Assembly (NCBI GenBank): GCA_011389555.1
Contig: JAABUD010000058.1
Coordinates: 1 to 33,419 of the forward strand
Direction of reading: 5' to 3'
Length of the DNA: 33,419 bases
DNA from: Desulfotignum sp.
GTDB lineage: Bacteria; Desulfobacterota; Desulfobacteria; Desulfobacterales; Desulfobacteraceae
The notes beneath the pieces were generated by a model. The model worked only from the letters and a program-made list of their open reading frames with translations, was not told where the DNA came from and did no database searches. Below, piece after piece: positions 25,357-33,099 of the stretch. Made by a program: the position numbers and the translations under genes. How positions within the stretch are numbered: position 1 is the stretch's first letter; every line of letters starts with the position of its first letter.

Positions 25357-25506
25357 TCACAATTGAACCGGCACGCGCCGGTGGATACGGATCCGCTCCA
25401 GGTCGATGTCCACATCCCGGGTGATGATTTCCACTCCATGTTCCTTTGCCTGCACCAGTTTCCGGGCATAGGCCGGATCAGATACCCCAGAATCAGCGGC
25501 GGCAGT
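25357..25506 (-). pseudogene. C-terminal remnant of sfsA-like gene
   Basis: A 49-codon open stretch, closed upstream by TAA at 25507-25509, reads DPAYARKLVQAKEHGVEIIT...IRIHRRVPVQL. This matches the last ~45 residues of SfsA (sugar fermentation stimulation/nuclease family, ~230 residues). The rest of the gene is missing and no usable start or ribosome binding site is present, so this is a fragment. It lies between the DUF2400 gene and the nifU promoter. Confidence 0.65.
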
Positions 25507-25550
25507 TTATATGCATGGGAGGCCATGGTTTCTCCTGTAACGCAGGTCAG

Positions 25551-26339
25551 TCAATCAGCCAGCATCCCGGCCAGATCGGTCATTTCCAGACTCCGCCGGA
25601 TGCCGAAACGGGTCAGGCAGAAATCGTATTTCACCGGGTCCTTCGGCTGGATCCGCCTGAATCCGTCTGTAACCTCCAGGCAGGCGGCCCGGTCCGGGGT
25701 GCTGCGCCGGGTAAACCCCAGGATACGTCCGGCAGAAAACATGTGCCGGTCCAGCGGCACCAGAAGCCGGTCCGGCCCCACCGATTCCCACCCGCCCGGG
25801 TCCACCCGGTCGCATCGCACCATCCACCGGAGAAACAGGTGGCTGCGCTTGCAGGCACTGTTCTTGGCCGGATCGGCCAGCAGATGACCGCAGGCACCGT
25901 CGGGGTCGATTTTCCGGCACAGAAAAATCAACCCCGGCATCACCGTGGTATCGGCGGGTGCGGCACCGGCCATGAAACAGGCTTGCAGGGACCCGTATTC
26001 CCGGATCACCTGCTGGATACCGGTCATCAGGTGCACCAAATGAGTTTGCCGGGCAAACCGGTACGTGAACCCGGCCAGGCCCTGATCCATTTCCGCCGCA
26101 GTCAGGCCGGCCACCCGTGTTGCCGGAAACGGTCCCAGAAATGCCAGGACCTGTTCCACCGCCCGCAGGATCATCTCCACCCGGCCATAGGCCAGGCAGG
26201 CCGCCACCAGGGCCGCAATCTCCCGATCCCGGACATCCGGATACCGGTACAGGAACAGCAATGGATCCGGATCCACGAACGACCGGCGGGTGTAGGTATC
26301 GTAAAGGACTTCCAGTTTCTGTATCAATTGTCGGGGCAT
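25551..26339 (-). CDS. TIGR02757/DUF2400 family protein
   Basis: A 262-residue protein matching the TIGR02757 (DUF2400) family, whose function is unproven and whose fold is thought to be related to helix-hairpin-helix DNA glycosylases. Recognisable parts are YTRRSFVDPDPLLFLYRYPDVRDREIA (shortened), SACKRSHLFLRWMVRCD and the segment LLVPLDRHMFSAGRILG. The segment VDPDPLLFLYRY near the N terminus is diagnostic. A good promoter lies 70-100 bp upstream. The sfsA remnant follows downstream, so the gene may once have been in an operon with sfsA. Confidence 0.8.
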   Translation of the reverse strand: MPRQLIQKLEVLYDTYTRRSFVDPDPLLFLYRYPDVRDREIAALVAACLAYGRVEMILRAVEQVLAFLGPFPATRVAGLTAAEMDQGLAGFTYRFARQTHLVHLMTGIQQVIREYGSLQACFMAGAAPADTTVMPGLIFLCRKIDPDGACGHLLADPAKNSACKRSHLFLRWMVRCDRVDPGGWESVGPDRLLVPLDRHMFSAGRILGFTRRSTPDRAACLEVTDGFRRIQPKDPVKYDFCLTRFGIRRSLEMTDLAGMLAD

Positions 26340-26407
26340 GGTTGTCTCACTGTCTCACTCATTTCAGGTGGCTCTTTTCAATGGCGGCAAGCGGTACCCG
26401 CCGGTTG

Positions 26408-26436
26408 AATATAATCTTGTTCACTTGCAAATGCAA
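26408..26436 (-). promoter_or_regulatory. Predicted promoter of the DUF2400 gene
   Basis: On the minus strand TTGCAT (26431-26436), a 17-bp spacer and TATATT (26408-26413). A small palindrome, TTGCATTTGCAA, overlaps the -35 box. Confidence 0.6.
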
Positions 26437-26560
26437 CGGCTGGCTGTGACCCGGGGGCGACGGCACTGCCAGACCAGTTCCATAATTTTTACCTTGACTC
26501 TGCCGGATGGATGGGCGTAACATGGCTGTTTTCAAACGATCCAATCAAGGAGTTACATAC

Positions 26561-27418
26561 ATGCTGCGGGCAAAAAAAATCGGCTTCATCGGCAGCGGAA
26601 ACATGGGAGAGGCCCTGGTGTCCGGACTCGTACTTTCCGAGGCCAGCCGTCCGGAAAACATTGTCTGTTCTGACGTCGATCCGGAGCTGCTGGAAACCAT
26701 ACAGAAAAAATACGGCGTGACCACCACTTTTGACAACCTGGAACTGGTAAAACAATCCGATATCATTGTCTATGCCGTCAAACCCCAGATTCTGGGCATG
26801 GTGCTCAAACAGACCGCCCCGGTCCTGGACGAATCCAAACTGGTCATTTCCATTGCCGCGGGCGTGCCTCTGGCCGCCATCGCCATCGGTCTTCAGAAAA
26901 AACTGCGCCTGATCCGGGCCATGCCCAACATCTGCGCATTTGTCAAGGAAAGTGCCACGGCCATTGCCGCAGGCGAATATGTACTGGAAAACGACGTGCC
27001 CCAAGCCCGGGCGATTTTCAATTCCGTGGGCAAAACCGTGTTTATCCATGAAAATGTTCTCATGGACGCGTTTACAGGCCTGAGCGGCAGCGGGCCGGCG
27101 TATATATTCACCATCGTGGATGCCATGGCCGATGCCGGGGTGAAGATGGGGCTGTCCCGCAAGGACGCGTTGTTTCTGTCCACCCAGACCGTGCTGGGCT
27201 CTGCCCGGCTCCTTCTGGAATCCGGGGAACACCCCGGACAGCTCAAGGACCGCGTCGCCTCTCCCGGCGGCACTGCCATTGCCGGGATCCACACCCTGGA
27301 GCAGGGGGGGCTGCGCACCACCCTGATCAATGCGGTGGAATCCGCCACCCATCGATCCAAAGAACTGGGGGAACTGATGGTCAAAGATTTTATCGAAAAC
27401 AACCAAAACGACAAATAA
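26561..27418 (+). CDS. proC: Pyrroline-5-carboxylate reductase
   Basis: A 285-residue enzyme for the last step of proline synthesis, reducing pyrroline-5-carboxylate with NAD(P)H. The N-terminal Rossmann motif is IGFIGSGNMGEALVSGL. The conserved RAMPNICAFVKESATAI and the substrate-binding C-terminal signature SGSGPAYIF...VASPGGTAIAGI are both present. The start is the ATG at 26561, with AAGGAG eight bases upstream; the open frame from 26507 has no support. It stands alone, with a hairpin downstream that mainly serves the opposite strand. Confidence 0.95.
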   Translation: MLRAKKIGFIGSGNMGEALVSGLVLSEASRPENIVCSDVDPELLETIQKKYGVTTTFDNLELVKQSDIIVYAVKPQILGMVLKQTAPVLDESKLVISIAAGVPLAAIAIGLQKKLRLIRAMPNICAFVKESATAIAAGEYVLENDVPQARAIFNSVGKTVFIHENVLMDAFTGLSGSGPAYIFTIVDAMADAGVKMGLSRKDALFLSTQTVLGSARLLLESGEHPGQLKDRVASPGGTAIAGIHTLEQGGLRTTLINAVESATHRSKELGELMVKDFIENNQNDK

Positions 27419-27425
27419 ACCGCCA

Positions 27426-27470
27426 TAAAAAAACCGGGTGTCTTTTGCAAATTGTCAAAAAACACCCGGT
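27426..27470 (-). terminator. Terminator of the DVU0772-like gene
   Basis: A 9-bp stem (27433-27441 with 27462-27470, ACCGGGTGT/ACACCCGGT) is followed on the minus strand by seven T. It lies just past the proC stop and may slow transcription from that side too, but lacks a T tract there. Confidence 0.8.
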
Positions 27471-27506
27471 CCCCGGCAGAGGAACTTTACAGGAGGCGGT
27501 TATGGG

Positions 27507-27860
27507 TTACACTTCAAGTTCCTTTCTCAGCCAGTCTCGCACATTTCCTTCCACGGCATATACCCCTTTGTATTTGCCGATACCTTGTAAAAATTCGGTT
27601 TCCAGCGGTTTGGGCAGTGAAAAATTACCCAGTTCTTCGGAATCAAACCCTTTCCTTCGCACCAGCGTCAGGATCGGCGGATTTTTCCAGGTGTTGATCA
27701 CAAAATAAACCGTTTCATTGTCGTTGTCCCTGGAATTGTAATAGGATTGAGATCGTAACGGTCCCCATTCCAGATGCAATGCAATCGCTTCTTCCGGTGT
27801 CATTTCCCAGTCCACTGAATTCAGCAGATTGTGATTTTTCTTTATATCGCCAAGTCTCAT
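27507..27860 (-). CDS. DVU0772-family protein
   Basis: A 117-residue soluble protein similar in pattern to the DVU0772 family of sulfate reducers, function unknown. Conserved-looking parts are VDWEMTPEEAIALHLEWG, the aromatic strand ETVYFVINTWKNPPILTLVRR and a C-terminal YKGVYAVEGNVRDWL. The frame is open from 27950, but the ATG at 27860 has GGGAGGG six bases upstream and begins at the family-like start. It is the last gene of the redox-defence cluster, but a terminator separates it from the rubrerythrin gene, so it probably has its own promoter. Confidence 0.72.
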   Translation of the reverse strand: MRLGDIKKNHNLLNSVDWEMTPEEAIALHLEWGPLRSQSYYNSRDNDNETVYFVINTWKNPPILTLVRRKGFDSEELGNFSLPKPLETEFLQGIGKYKGVYAVEGNVRDWLRKELEV

Positions 27861-28023
27861 TTCATACCCTCCCGTTTCAGGATTGATTTCTGGATGTACC
27901 GTTGTTTGTTCGGTTACATAAGTAGCCTTGCAAACCATGTGCCGGGACAAAACAAAAATATAAATACGCCTTGATTACAGGAAGTTGAAACGAAGTAAAA
28001 TCGAAATGAATTACGACAGAACA

Positions 28024-28083
28024 AAAAATGATACAAAAATGATTTCCCGGTTTTGATACAGATTTGTTTCAGAACCGGGAAAT
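28024..28083 (-). terminator. Terminator of the redox-defence operon
   Basis: A perfect 11-bp stem (28042-28052 with 28073-28083, ATTTCCCGGTT/AACCGGGAAAT) lies directly after the rubrerythrin stop codon. On the minus strand it is followed by T-rich catttttg and cattttttg. Confidence 0.7.
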
Positions 28084-28086
28084 GGA

Positions 28087-28662
28087 TCAATAATTTTCAC
28101 ACAGCCGCTCAAACCAGCCGGTCGCTCGCACACAGGCCGGACATTTATCCGGCGCTTTTTCTCCGGTATGGATATATCCGCACCCCAGGCACCGCCACTG
28201 AATCGGCACCTCATCCTGAAAAATCCGTGTGGATGCGATATTTTCAGCCAAATGCCGGAACAGTTTTTCATGATGGTTTTCCGCCACAATAATGGCATCC
28301 AACGTATCCGCAGCCCGGATAAACCCTTCCTCCCGGGCGGTTTGAGCAAATTTTGCATACATGTCGTTGCCCACGTAATTTTCCAGCTCTGCAGATGAGA
28401 GCAGGTTGGAGCGGGTATCTTCGATCACGCCTGCCGGAAAATGCCAGTGGATGGTCAACTCGCCGCCGTTGAAAAACTTGAAAAACCGCAGGGCATGCTC
28501 AAATTCCTGGGCAGCGGTTTCATCGAACAGTTTGCCGATCTGAACATACCCTTCATCCCTGGCCTTGTTGGCAAAAAAATTGTACCGGGTTCTGGCCTGG
28601 GCTTCTGCGGCAAAAGAGGTATGCAGGTTCACCGCGGTCCTGCTTTCCCGGAATTTTCCCAT
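28087..28662 (-). CDS. rbr: Rubrerythrin
   Basis: A 191-residue protein with an N-terminal ferritin-like diiron domain (first helix EAQARTRYNFFA, then ETAAQEFEHALRFF and IIVAENHHEKLFRHL supplying Glu/His ligands). A C-terminal rubredoxin-like domain has CLGC and CPAC for one FeS4 site. It reduces hydrogen peroxide in anaerobes, taking electrons from rubredoxin-like carriers. It is the last gene of the redox operon, 30 bp after the ferredoxin gene. Confidence 0.95.
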   Translation of the reverse strand: MGKFRESRTAVNLHTSFAAEAQARTRYNFFANKARDEGYVQIGKLFDETAAQEFEHALRFFKFFNGGELTIHWHFPAGVIEDTRSNLLSSAELENYVGNDMYAKFAQTAREEGFIRAADTLDAIIVAENHHEKLFRHLAENIASTRIFQDEVPIQWRCLGCGYIHTGEKAPDKCPACVRATGWFERLCENY

Positions 28663-28692
28663 GAAAACACCTTTTATCCCTGTTGTTCGGTT

Positions 28693-28884
28693 TTATTCCT
28701 CGATAATGATGGCTTCAGCACCGCATTCGGCAGCAGCCTGGCGGACCTTGTCCTTGAGATGATCCGGAATGGGATCGACCTGAATGGTGGATTTCAGTTC
28801 ATCTTCATCATATTTGAACACTTCCGGACACAGATCGTTACAGTTTCTGTCACCCATACACTGCTCAGTAATGGTCACTTTCAT
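28693..28884 (-). CDS. Ferredoxin, single-cluster (CX5CX3CP type)
   Basis: A 63-residue acidic ferredoxin. Cys9, Cys15 and Cys19 (EQCMGDRNCNDLCPEVF) plus Cys54 (AAAECGAEAI) bind one cluster. The position of the usual second cysteine is Asp12, as in ferredoxins that hold a [3Fe-4S] or convertible cluster. It probably carries electrons between the flavoprotein encoded upstream and rubrerythrin. The start has a GGAGG-containing sequence at good spacing. It is separated from the flavoprotein gene by 94 bp containing GC-rich inverted segments but no clear promoter. Confidence 0.9.
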   Translation of the reverse strand: MKVTITEQCMGDRNCNDLCPEVFKYDEDELKSTIQVDPIPDHLKDKVRQAAAECGAEAIIIEE

Positions 28885-28978
28885 ATATTCCTCCCTGTTA
28901 AATAATGTGTTATGCCGGAATCCATACCAACCCGGATTTCCAGGGCATGGTGCTGTACTTTCAGGCCGGGATCCGGGG

Positions 28979-30112
28979 TTATTGTCCGGTTTCCCCCGCC
29001 TGGAATCGTTTCATGAATTTTGTATCAATATAATCCTTGATTGTAAAGGCAAGCCTGCCGCTGAACACGATATTTTTTTTCTTGAGCACGCCCTGCCCCC
29101 CGCCCAGGTTGAACACCAGCAGGTAATCCGGTCCGGGGTCAAACGACTTGAGTGGCCGGCCGTCCAGGGCTGCCATCAGATTATGGAGCAGCACCGGATT
29201 CTGCCGGACCGCATACACCCCGACCTTGTCCAGAGGCTGCGGCTCAAAAAAGATACAATCACCGCCCCCGAAGATCTGCGGGTCTGTCACACTCTGAAGA
29301 TACGGGTTTACCCGCAGCCCTTTGTCCGGCCCCACGGCCAGACCGGAATCCTCAAAAATCGGGGACGGAATGACGCCGGATGCCATAAAGGTAAAATCCG
29401 TGTCAACCCGCTGCCCGGATTCCAGGGTGATATCAGATCGCGTCACTGACCGCACCCGGGCATTTTCCTGGATAACGATACCCCGTTTCTCCAGGATCCG
29501 CTTCACCCGGGACCGGATCTTTTCCCCGAACCGGCCCATGAACCCGGAACCGCATAAAATGCGGATTTCAGGCATGTGCCCGCCCCTGTCCCGGGCCAGC
29601 TGCCACACATTGCCGGCCACCTCGGCGGAAGACGGTCCCCCGCCCACCACGTTCACCCGGGCCGGTTTTTCGTCAAAAAGGACCTGCAGTGCGGCCGAGG
29701 CATCCATCAGCTGTTCAATGGGCTTGACCGGATACAGATTGGCCGGCCGGTCTTGTTCAGGGATTTCCGTTTCCGGCAAAGGAATATAGGAGCCGGCATT
29801 CAAGGAAACCACATCATACCCGATCCGGGTGCCGGACCGGGTCTTGACCTGGCGGTCCCCGGGCATGATCTGCGTCACCCGGTCTGTGACAAACTCGCCG
29901 CCCCGGCTTTCCACCTCCTTTCGGGTGGCAAACCGGATCCGCTCCGGAGAATAGGTCCCTCCCAGCATGCCCGGCCCCATACCCGAATAATAATGAAAAT
30001 CCGACGGACCGATCACCGTGACCCGGTACCCTTTTTCAACGAATTTGTCTATATTGGCCAGGGTGACCATATGGGCATGGCCGCCCCCCACCAGAACCAG
30101 ATGTTTTTTCAT
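28979..30112 (-). CDS. FAD-dependent pyridine nucleotide-disulfide oxidoreductase, related to SelD-associated family
   Basis: A 377-residue flavoprotein of the NDH-2/sulfide:quinone-reductase fold. The FAD-binding motif is VLVGGGHAHM (residues 6-15) and a second Rossmann motif is VNVVGGGPSSAEVAG (153-167). FGGGDCIFFE precedes the C-terminal FAD contact. GGGHAH with YYSGMGPGML is the hallmark of the family found fused N-terminally to selenide-water dikinase (TIGR03169-like); here it stands alone. It probably oxidises NAD(P)H or a sulfur/selenium compound and feeds the adjacent ferredoxin. The gene lies 27 bp after the rhodanese-ferritin gene. Family placement relies on motifs; the substrate is unknown. 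Confidence 0.8.
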   Translation of the reverse strand: MKKHLVLVGGGHAHMVTLANIDKFVEKGYRVTVIGPSDFHYYSGMGPGMLGGTYSPERIRFATRKEVESRGGEFVTDRVTQIMPGDRQVKTRSGTRIGYDVVSLNAGSYIPLPETEIPEQDRPANLYPVKPIEQLMDASAALQVLFDEKPARVNVVGGGPSSAEVAGNVWQLARDRGGHMPEIRILCGSGFMGRFGEKIRSRVKRILEKRGIVIQENARVRSVTRSDITLESGQRVDTDFTFMASGVIPSPIFEDSGLAVGPDKGLRVNPYLQSVTDPQIFGGGDCIFFEPQPLDKVGVYAVRQNPVLLHNLMAALDGRPLKSFDPGPDYLLVFNLGGGQGVLKKKNIVFSGRLAFTIKDYIDTKFMKRFQAGETGQ

Positions 30113-30139
30113 GACCCTTGCTCCAGCATTTTTTTTGAA

Positions 30140-30982
30140 TTATACCGGCCCTTTCAGGCGGTCCATCAGTTTTCCCAGACGCGCCAGATGATGGTTTTCC
30201 TCTCCGGCGATCTGCAGGACAACCGCTCTGGCATCCGGATCCGTCACCTGTCCGGCAACCCGCTGATACAGATCCAGGGCCTGGGCCTCGATGGACATCG
30301 CCATGGAAACCACTTCGGTTTCCACAGACAGGTCCGGGTCGAACAGATCCAGATACTGTTTTGTGGTCAAGCCACCTTCCAGGGCCGACATGGTGACCAT
30401 GGCTTCAAACCCTTCCCGGGATATTGCCGGGTCCACCATCTTCTGATACCGGTCAAACACCTGATCCTGGTGTTTCACCTCGATGTCGGCCAGCCTGCCG
30501 AACAGGTCTTTGACTGCATCGTTTCGGGCCTGGCCCGCCATATCCTGGTAAAACCGCTGCAATCCCTGCTCCATGGAATAGGCGATGACAAGAAAATCTG
30601 TGACTGATTCCCGGCCCTCGAACAGATCCATGCCCAGGGTCTGAGGTCCCACAGCGGTTTTGAATTTCCATGCCTTGATCCCGCCGGACACATTGTATAC
30701 CTGTTTGAACCCTTTGCCTGCAAGCATCTGGGCAGCCACCCGGCTGCGCCCGCCCACGGCTCAGTAAACCAGGGTGGGTTTGTCCGGATCCAGCTCCGCT
30801 GCCCGGTCCGACAGTTCGGGCAGCGGAATCAGCACTGCGCCCGGAATATGGGACTCTTTGTATTCACCGGACTGCCGCACATCCAGAATGGTAATCTCAT
30901 CTGGATCATGATCTGAAATCATCTGTTGCGTTTCAATGACATCTTTGGATTTGACCGGGGTCAAAAACTGCATCCATTTCAT
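30140..30982 (-). CDS. Selenocysteine-containing rhodanese fused to a ferritin-like diiron domain
   Basis: One frame of 281 codons with TGA at 30761-30763 (codon 74). Residues 1-110 are a rhodanese domain (ITILDVRQSGEYKESHIPGAV, then LVY-U-AVGGRSRVAAQML). The TGA falls exactly on the catalytic cysteine of the VYCxxGxRS active-site loop, which argues for selenocysteine rather than mutation. Residues ~125-280 are a ferritin-like four-helix domain (AYSMEQGLQRFYQDMA, DIEVKHQDQVF, MSIEAQALDLYQRVA, AGEENHHLARL) with diiron-type Glu/His ligands. The start at 30982 has AAGGAG upstream. It sits between SagB-like and FAD-oxidoreductase genes in the redox operon. An automated caller would split it or lose its first 74 residues. 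Confidence 0.88.
30730..30760 (-). promoter_or_regulatory. Bacterial SECIS hairpin of the rhodanese-ferritin mRNA
   Basis: Just downstream of the TGA, GCAGCC-GGGU-GGCUGC (30732-30747) forms a perfect 6-bp stem with a GGGU loop. It is extended by two G-C pairs past a bulged C. The loop starts 20 nt after the UGA and opens with GG, as in known bacterial SECIS elements recognised by SelB. Folding was done by eye. Confidence 0.75.
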
Positions 30983-31000
30983 ACATTCACACTCCTTTAT

Positions 31001-32527
31001 CTATTTGACAGGTCCTGCCGATACCGCGTAAAGCAATACACTGCCCGGGCTCAAACCCAGCAGGGCCGCCGCTTCTTTGTCATACATGGCTCCGATACCG
31101 CAGCATCCCAGCCCCAGCTCCTGGGCCGCGATATACAGGCGCTGGCCGATTCGGCCGGCATGCATCATCACATACCGGTACCCTCTGGCACCCAGGGCTG
31201 CTTCCACTGCGGTCAGGTCCGCTGCAAACAAGAAATTCATGGCTGCCCGGCCGATCCATGCCTGGTCCAGGCATACCCGGGCCAGGTCGTCTGCCAGGTC
31301 CCCCGTCTGCCGGCAGGCCAGGGCAGCCCCATCCCGGGAAAACGAATACAGCCCCGGGGACAACCCTTCCATGTGCTGGCTGATCATTGCTACGGTAACA
31401 AATCGATCGGCTGCGGCCCCGGTTTCATCCGGGGCCGGTCCGGTAAACATGCGGGTGAACACCCGGTAAAAAAAAGCGGACCACACCGATTCCGGCAGGT
31501 TTCGGGAAGAAAAGTTGCGGCGGGAACGCCGGCGGGTGACGGCATGAAGAAAAGACATGGTCTCAAATTGTCCCGGTTCGGGCACCGACAGCATCGGGTC
31601 CGGTTTTTGAGTGAAAACCTCCGGATCCTGTTCAACCGCCCGGGGCTGCGCAATCGGGATGCCTGCCTGATACGCGGTTTTCAGTATGTCATAAACCACC
31701 GGAGTCACCTGTTCAGGTCCGGATTCGGCCGGCTGAAACGGTTTCGCATCATCCTTCTTGTCCAGGGCGGTTTCTGGACCCAGAAAAATACATGCCAGGG
31801 GCACTTCCAGAGAATCATCCAGATTCAGGCCCTCAACCAACCCCTGATCATTGAAATCGTAACAGAGCCGGGCACAGACCCCCGCGGCCCGGGCCGCCTG
31901 CAACACAGCTTCGGCCAGATGCCCGGCATCCAGCAGCAGGTACCGGAAGGCCCGCTCCCGGTATTTCCAGGCGGAATGGTAAAAAATCCCGGTGATGACC
32001 AGGCAGGCACCTGCCGGGTCCCGGTCCGGACCAATGGTTTCCTGGTCCAGAGGCCGGGCATTGATCCTGCCCAGAAATCCCTGGACCGTATCACAATAAT
32101 ACAAACCTGTCTCAACATCATCGACCTGTTGCGCCGACAGATACACCTGACACGGATACAATCCCCCTGCGGAAGGCACACTCCGGAATAAAACACCCCG
32201 GGCCCTGTCCGCCAGGGTCACGCCATAAGACAGGGCCAAAATCCGGGAGACCGTTTCCAGGTCCATTTTTTCCTGATCCGGAACCTCCCCGGCCATCACC
32301 TGTCCCACCGAAACATTCAGGTCGGTAAGGTCCTGATTGCCGCTCCGGTCCCCGCGAAAGCCGCCCCCCTGGTTCAAGGGAATCCGGGCCGGATATTCAT
32401 AGGTCTTGAAAGGCACCGGGTATCTGGAAAAATCCAGGGAATGAGGCGTAATCCGGTGCCGGATATGACTGGTGCGGTCATGGTATCGGACCGCCGACAC
32501 CATCGGATCAGGTATTGTCCGGCCCAT
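31001..32527 (-). CDS. SagB-type dehydrogenase (double nitroreductase-fold flavoprotein)
   Basis: A 508-residue protein of two nitroreductase-like halves. The first contains RSVPSAGGLYPCQVYL and YHSAWKYRERAFRYLLLDAGHLAEA. The second starts with the FMN-phosphate motif RRRSRRNFS and ends with GLGCCGIGAMYDKEAAALLGL. SagB/ThcOx relatives oxidise azolines in peptide synthesis, but stand-alone double-domain forms are common in anaerobes with no precursor peptide; none is seen here. AGGAGG lies three bases before the ATG at 32527; starts at 32530 or 32542 are possible. The start region overlaps the end of the preceding zinc-ribbon gene. A general NAD(P)H:flavin redox role is likely. Confidence 0.82.
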   Translation of the reverse strand: MGRTIPDPMVSAVRYHDRTSHIRHRITPHSLDFSRYPVPFKTYEYPARIPLNQGGGFRGDRSGNQDLTDLNVSVGQVMAGEVPDQEKMDLETVSRILALSYGVTLADRARGVLFRSVPSAGGLYPCQVYLSAQQVDDVETGLYYCDTVQGFLGRINARPLDQETIGPDRDPAGACLVITGIFYHSAWKYRERAFRYLLLDAGHLAEAVLQAARAAGVCARLCYDFNDQGLVEGLNLDDSLEVPLACIFLGPETALDKKDDAKPFQPAESGPEQVTPVVYDILKTAYQAGIPIAQPRAVEQDPEVFTQKPDPMLSVPEPGQFETMSFLHAVTRRRSRRNFSSRNLPESVWSAFFYRVFTRMFTGPAPDETGAAADRFVTVAMISQHMEGLSPGLYSFSRDGAALACRQTGDLADDLARVCLDQAWIGRAAMNFLFAADLTAVEAALGARGYRYVMMHAGRIGQRLYIAAQELGLGCCGIGAMYDKEAAALLGLSPGSVLLYAVSAGPVK

Positions 32528-32693
32528 CATCCTCCTGGACATCCGCTTCCATCTTCATCATGCACTCATGACATTCCAGCTCGATATTGGGCACATCCCC
32601 ATATTTTTCCTTGATCTCCTCTTCGGTCATAGCGGCTGTGCCGGTACATCCGCACCGGGGGCAGGACGTGCTGATTCGGTATTTTTTGCCCAT
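32508..32693 (-). CDS. Small zinc-ribbon-like protein
   Basis: A 61-residue protein with CPRCGC near the N terminus and CHEC near the C terminus, giving two CxxC pairs, plus acidic tail residues. This fits a zinc ribbon or rubredoxin-like metal knuckle. The spacing between pairs (~25 residues, EEIKEKYGDVPNIE) is typical. AGGAGG lies five bases before the ATG. It is encoded between the rubredoxin-like and SagB-like genes with overlap at its 3' end. Function unknown. Confidence 0.75.
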   Translation of the reverse strand: MGKKYRISTSCPRCGCTGTAAMTEEEIKEKYGDVPNIELECHECMMKMEADVQEDDGPDNT

Positions 32694-32704
32694 GACGTCC
32701 TCCT

Positions 32705-32869
32705 TTACTCTTTTCCTGTAATTCTCGGGTCATTGGGTGTTCCCGCACAATCCGGTGTATAGCAGGAATTATCCACAAACGAACAATCCTTCTTACAGCT
32801 CGGGCATTTTTCCGGCGGGGTGTCCGCTTCCAGGTTGTATCCGCATTGATCACAAATCCAGCTGGTCAT
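32705..32869 (-). CDS. Rubredoxin-like small protein
   Basis: A 54-residue protein starting MTSWICDQCGYNLEAD, with a second pair KCPSCKKDC and two further cysteines in NSCYTPDC. CxxCGY and CPxC are the rubredoxin/rubrerythrin-type iron ligands, but the central rubredoxin part is shortened. It is likely an iron or zinc FeS4-type electron carrier. It is the first gene of the redox-defence operon; AAGGAGG lies seven bases before the ATG at 32869. The next gene starts 11 bp after its stop. Confidence 0.8.
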   Translation of the reverse strand: MTSWICDQCGYNLEADTPPEKCPSCKKDCSFVDNSCYTPDCAGTPNDPRITGKE

Positions 32870-33099
32870 AACAGCCTCCTTACATGGTTTTGGGTATGTT
32901 TTTGTTTAATCACCGGCGTACTGTTTCAATCAATCAAGATACACTTTCAAAAAGTATGCCGGAAATCTCTTTTCAATCTGCAATCCAAGATCTTTTCTCC
33001 AAAATATCACATTACCGGCAATCGTCAAACATATATCCTGAATACCCGGCAATCCTTTTTGCCCAACCGCTTCCCAGTTACACCCATGCCATTTTAAAG
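32870..33099. other. Intergenic upstream region of the redox-defence operon
   Basis: No gene is seen in these 230 bp, which must hold the operon promoter. On the minus strand several TTGA-T/A -35-like sequences occur near 32930-32945, but none has a convincing -10 box at proper spacing. A short imperfect symmetry, ATACaCTTT-caa-AAAGTAT (about 32939-32957), could be a regulator site. Confidence 0.4.
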
